From Labrenzia sp. VG12 (GTDB lineage: Bacteria; Pseudomonadota; Alphaproteobacteria; Rhizobiales; Stappiaceae), in NCBI RefSeq assembly GCF_002237595.1, contig NZ_CP022529.1, forward strand, positions 2,914,001 to 2,978,000: a DNA stretch of 64,000 nucleotides, written 5' to 3'. A model generated the notes under the pieces. The model ran no database searches and was not told the origin of the DNA. It saw only the letters and a list, made by a program, of their open reading frames with translations. Position numbers and translations under genes: made by a program. Below are positions 62,547 through 64,000 of this stretch, in pieces. Position 1 is the stretch's first letter. Every line of letters begins with the position of its first letter.

Positions 62547-64000
62547 AGGCGGGCCTCCAGGTTGGTGAGTTCCAGATTGCAGCCGGTCAGATCGGCAAAG
62601 GCGAGCCTGGCCTCGGAGAGATCGGTGCGGAAGAAATTCGCTGAGCGGAAGCTTGCCTCGGCGAGGTCCGCGCCGTGGAAATTCGCCCCCAGCAGGTTGG
62701 CACCGAAGAAGTCCGCCTTTTGCGCATCCGCGAAGGAGAACATGGAACCGTTCCAGGACGACAGCCGCATGTCCGCCAGTTTCAGGTTGGCTCCGGACAT
62801 GTTGCAACCTGAAAAGATCGCCTTGAAGAACCCGGCCGCATTCAGGTTCGCGTCCTGGAACCCGCATTTCACCGCATGCGCCTCCAGGAAATTCACGCCA
62901 TACATGTCGGTATTGCCGAACCAGCCGCATTCATCCAGCAGGGAGTGGCACAGCTTGACGGCGTGGAAGGACACATCCGCAAAGGTGACCTTCTTCATCA
63001 TGGCGCCACAACAATCGGCGCGATCCAGGTTGCAGGACAGGAAATTGCATTTTTCCGCACGAAGCTGTTCGCCGTGAAGGCCTTTCAGGTCGCAGGTGAC
63101 GAAGGAGCAATTCTCGAGCGCCGCACCGGTGAAGGTCGCTGCCGTGAACTGGCAATTGATGAAAGTGCACTCCTTGAGCACGGCGCCGACAAAATCAGCG
63201 TGTGAGAAATCCGCTCCGATGACCTTCAGATTTTCCAGCCGGGATTTGGTAAAAACCACCCGGCCGGCCTGAACGCCGGAGAGATTTGCCCGGTTCAGCA
63301 CAGCGCCGGAGAAATCCGCGTTCTCCAGGACGGCACCGGCAAGGACCGTGTCTTCACCGGACACGGCGCGCAGATCGGCACCGGAAAGATTGCATCTTTC
63401 CAGAAAGCTGCCGCCGAGATCCATTGTTGAAAGGCCGGTGCCGGCAAGGGGCGCCCCGGCCAGATCCCGCCCAGCGAGTGAACCGCCGGCGGCCACGTGA
63501 TCCCGGATATATTGACCGAACAACTCCGCCGATTCCGGTCCAAGCGGCTCCAGTGGCGCTATTGGCTCGCCGGCCATCCGGCGGGAGGTTGCCAGCGCAC
63601 TCTCGACGATTTCCTGGGTCTGTTCCAGCTGCTGGCGGGCAACGCCACCGGGGTCATCCAGGGGCAGATCGACTGACTTGACACCCTTGACCGCCGCTTT
63701 CATGCGCTCGGACGTCGGTGCGCTGTCTCCGGCAAGCCCCGGAAAGGTGTCGGCCAGAAACTCCTCCAGATCGTCTGACGCCCCGGACTGCGCATCGCCG
63801 CCCGTCTCTGTGCCAGTTTCGGCAGCCGATTTGTCCACGTCGGCCCGCCCGGCAACCGGGCTTTCCGGCATGCGCTCCAGCATGTCTCGGGCAGGTGCGA
63901 GCAGCCCGACACTGGTGCTTTCCTCGAACCGGACCCGTGCGGCCTCGAACACGGCTTGCGGATCCTTCTCGCTCAAGGCGGCAATGTCGGGTGTCGGAGC
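62543..64000 (-). CDS. DUF2169/pentapeptide protein, copy A, C-terminal part (5' end beyond window)
   Basis: Partial: 485 residues of the C-terminus are present, and the frame stays open to the right edge. Residues about 1-145 of the visible part are a charged linker (FEAARVRFEESTSVGLLAPA, similar to FEAARDRFLKTEQSGLLAPA in copy B). The remainder are pentapeptide repeats (LAGRDLAGAPLAGTGLSTMD). By comparison with the 988-residue copy B, about 500 residues with the DUF2169 domain should lie just right of the window. It couples to the pentapeptide gene by four bases. Confidence 0.82.
   Translation of the reverse strand, partial: APTPDIAALSEKDPQAVFEAARVRFEESTSVGLLAPARDMLERMPESPVAGRADVDKSAAETGTETGGDAQSGASDDLEEFLADTFPGLAGDSAPTSERMKAAVKGVKSVDLPLDDPGGVARQQLEQTQEIVESALATSRRMAGEPIAPLEPLGPESAELFGQYIRDHVAAGGSLAGRDLAGAPLAGTGLSTMDLGGSFLERCNLSGADLRAVSGEDTVLAGAVLENADFSGAVLNRANLSGVQAGRVVFTKSRLENLKVIGADFSHADFVGAVLKECTFINCQFTAATFTGAALENCSFVTCDLKGLHGEQLRAEKCNFLSCNLDRADCCGAMMKKVTFADVSFHAVKLCHSLLDECGWFGNTDMYGVNFLEAHAVKCGFQDANLNAAGFFKAIFSGCNMSGANLKLADMRLSSWNGSMFSFADAQKADFFGANLLGANFHGADLAEASFRSANFFRTDLSEARLAFADLTGCNLELTNLEARL

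Larger units (their letters stand above)
49842..64000 (-). repeat. Tandem duplication of a five-gene DUF2169/pentapeptide/DUF4150/beta-repeat/TPR-GT module
   Basis: Copy B (49842-57099) and copy A (58242 to beyond 64000) hold the same five genes in the same order and orientation with nearly equal protein lengths (601/598, 319/315, 132/130, 354/356, 988/at least 486). A DUF3540 gene and a 372-base spacer separate them. The proteins are clearly homologous but divergent, so the duplication is old and both copies look intact. Confidence 0.88.

Overview
The window looks like GC-rich chromosomal DNA of a free-living, metabolically versatile alphaproteobacterium. Tripartite tricarboxylate and AfuA-type ABC transporters, a dimethylglycine-dehydrogenase-like fusion, RTX proteins and many two-component systems fit a marine Hyphomicrobiales member of the Stappiaceae (Roseibium/Labrenzia) type. 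That placement is by protein style only; no rRNA or tRNA gene is present.

Left part (1-25.6 kb) is catabolic. A sugar ABC binding-protein gene (partial) and a LacI regulator diverge over two LacI-type operators. An operon read leftwards (Gfo/Idh oxidoreductase, class I CoA-transferase, enoyl-CoA hydratase, aldehyde dehydrogenase) sits behind two perfect LacI-type palindromes. Next is a tricarboxylate block: a TctC binding protein, a fused TctA-TctB permease, an isopropylmalate-dehydrogenase-like enzyme, a PrpF/GalD-type isomerase, a small unknown protein and a D-2-hydroxyacid dehydrogenase, with a divergent TctD/TctE pair. Beside it lie tricarballylate dehydrogenase genes tcuA and tcuB and a LysR regulator. 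A five-PAS hybrid kinase with its response regulator, a DUF5946 protein and a LysR/Old-Yellow-Enzyme pair follow.

Middle part (25.7-49.7 kb) holds a PAS-GGDEF-EAL protein, a small secreted four-cysteine protein, an RTX calcium-binding protein, an 853-residue FAD/GcvT fusion, rmlB-rmlA, and an AfuABC-like ABC transporter with two binding proteins, one fused permease, one ATPase and an inositol-monophosphatase-family phosphatase. A two-component system diverges from this transporter behind four 9-bp direct repeats. Then come a REC-EAL gene broken by a one-base frameshift and its hybrid kinase.

Right part (49.8-64 kb) is the most unusual: a leftward array with two copies of a five-gene module, DUF2169-pentapeptide protein, pentapeptide-repeat protein, DUF4150 (PAAR-like), a beta-repeat protein of about 317 residues, and a TPR protein with a glycosyltransferase-like end. 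One DUF3540 gene stands between the copies. DUF2169, DUF3540 and PAAR-like proteins are associated with type VI secretion tips and their loading, so the array may build and load two spike tips. No VgrG, sheath or obvious toxin gene is in the window, so this remains a hypothesis. The second copy runs off the right edge.
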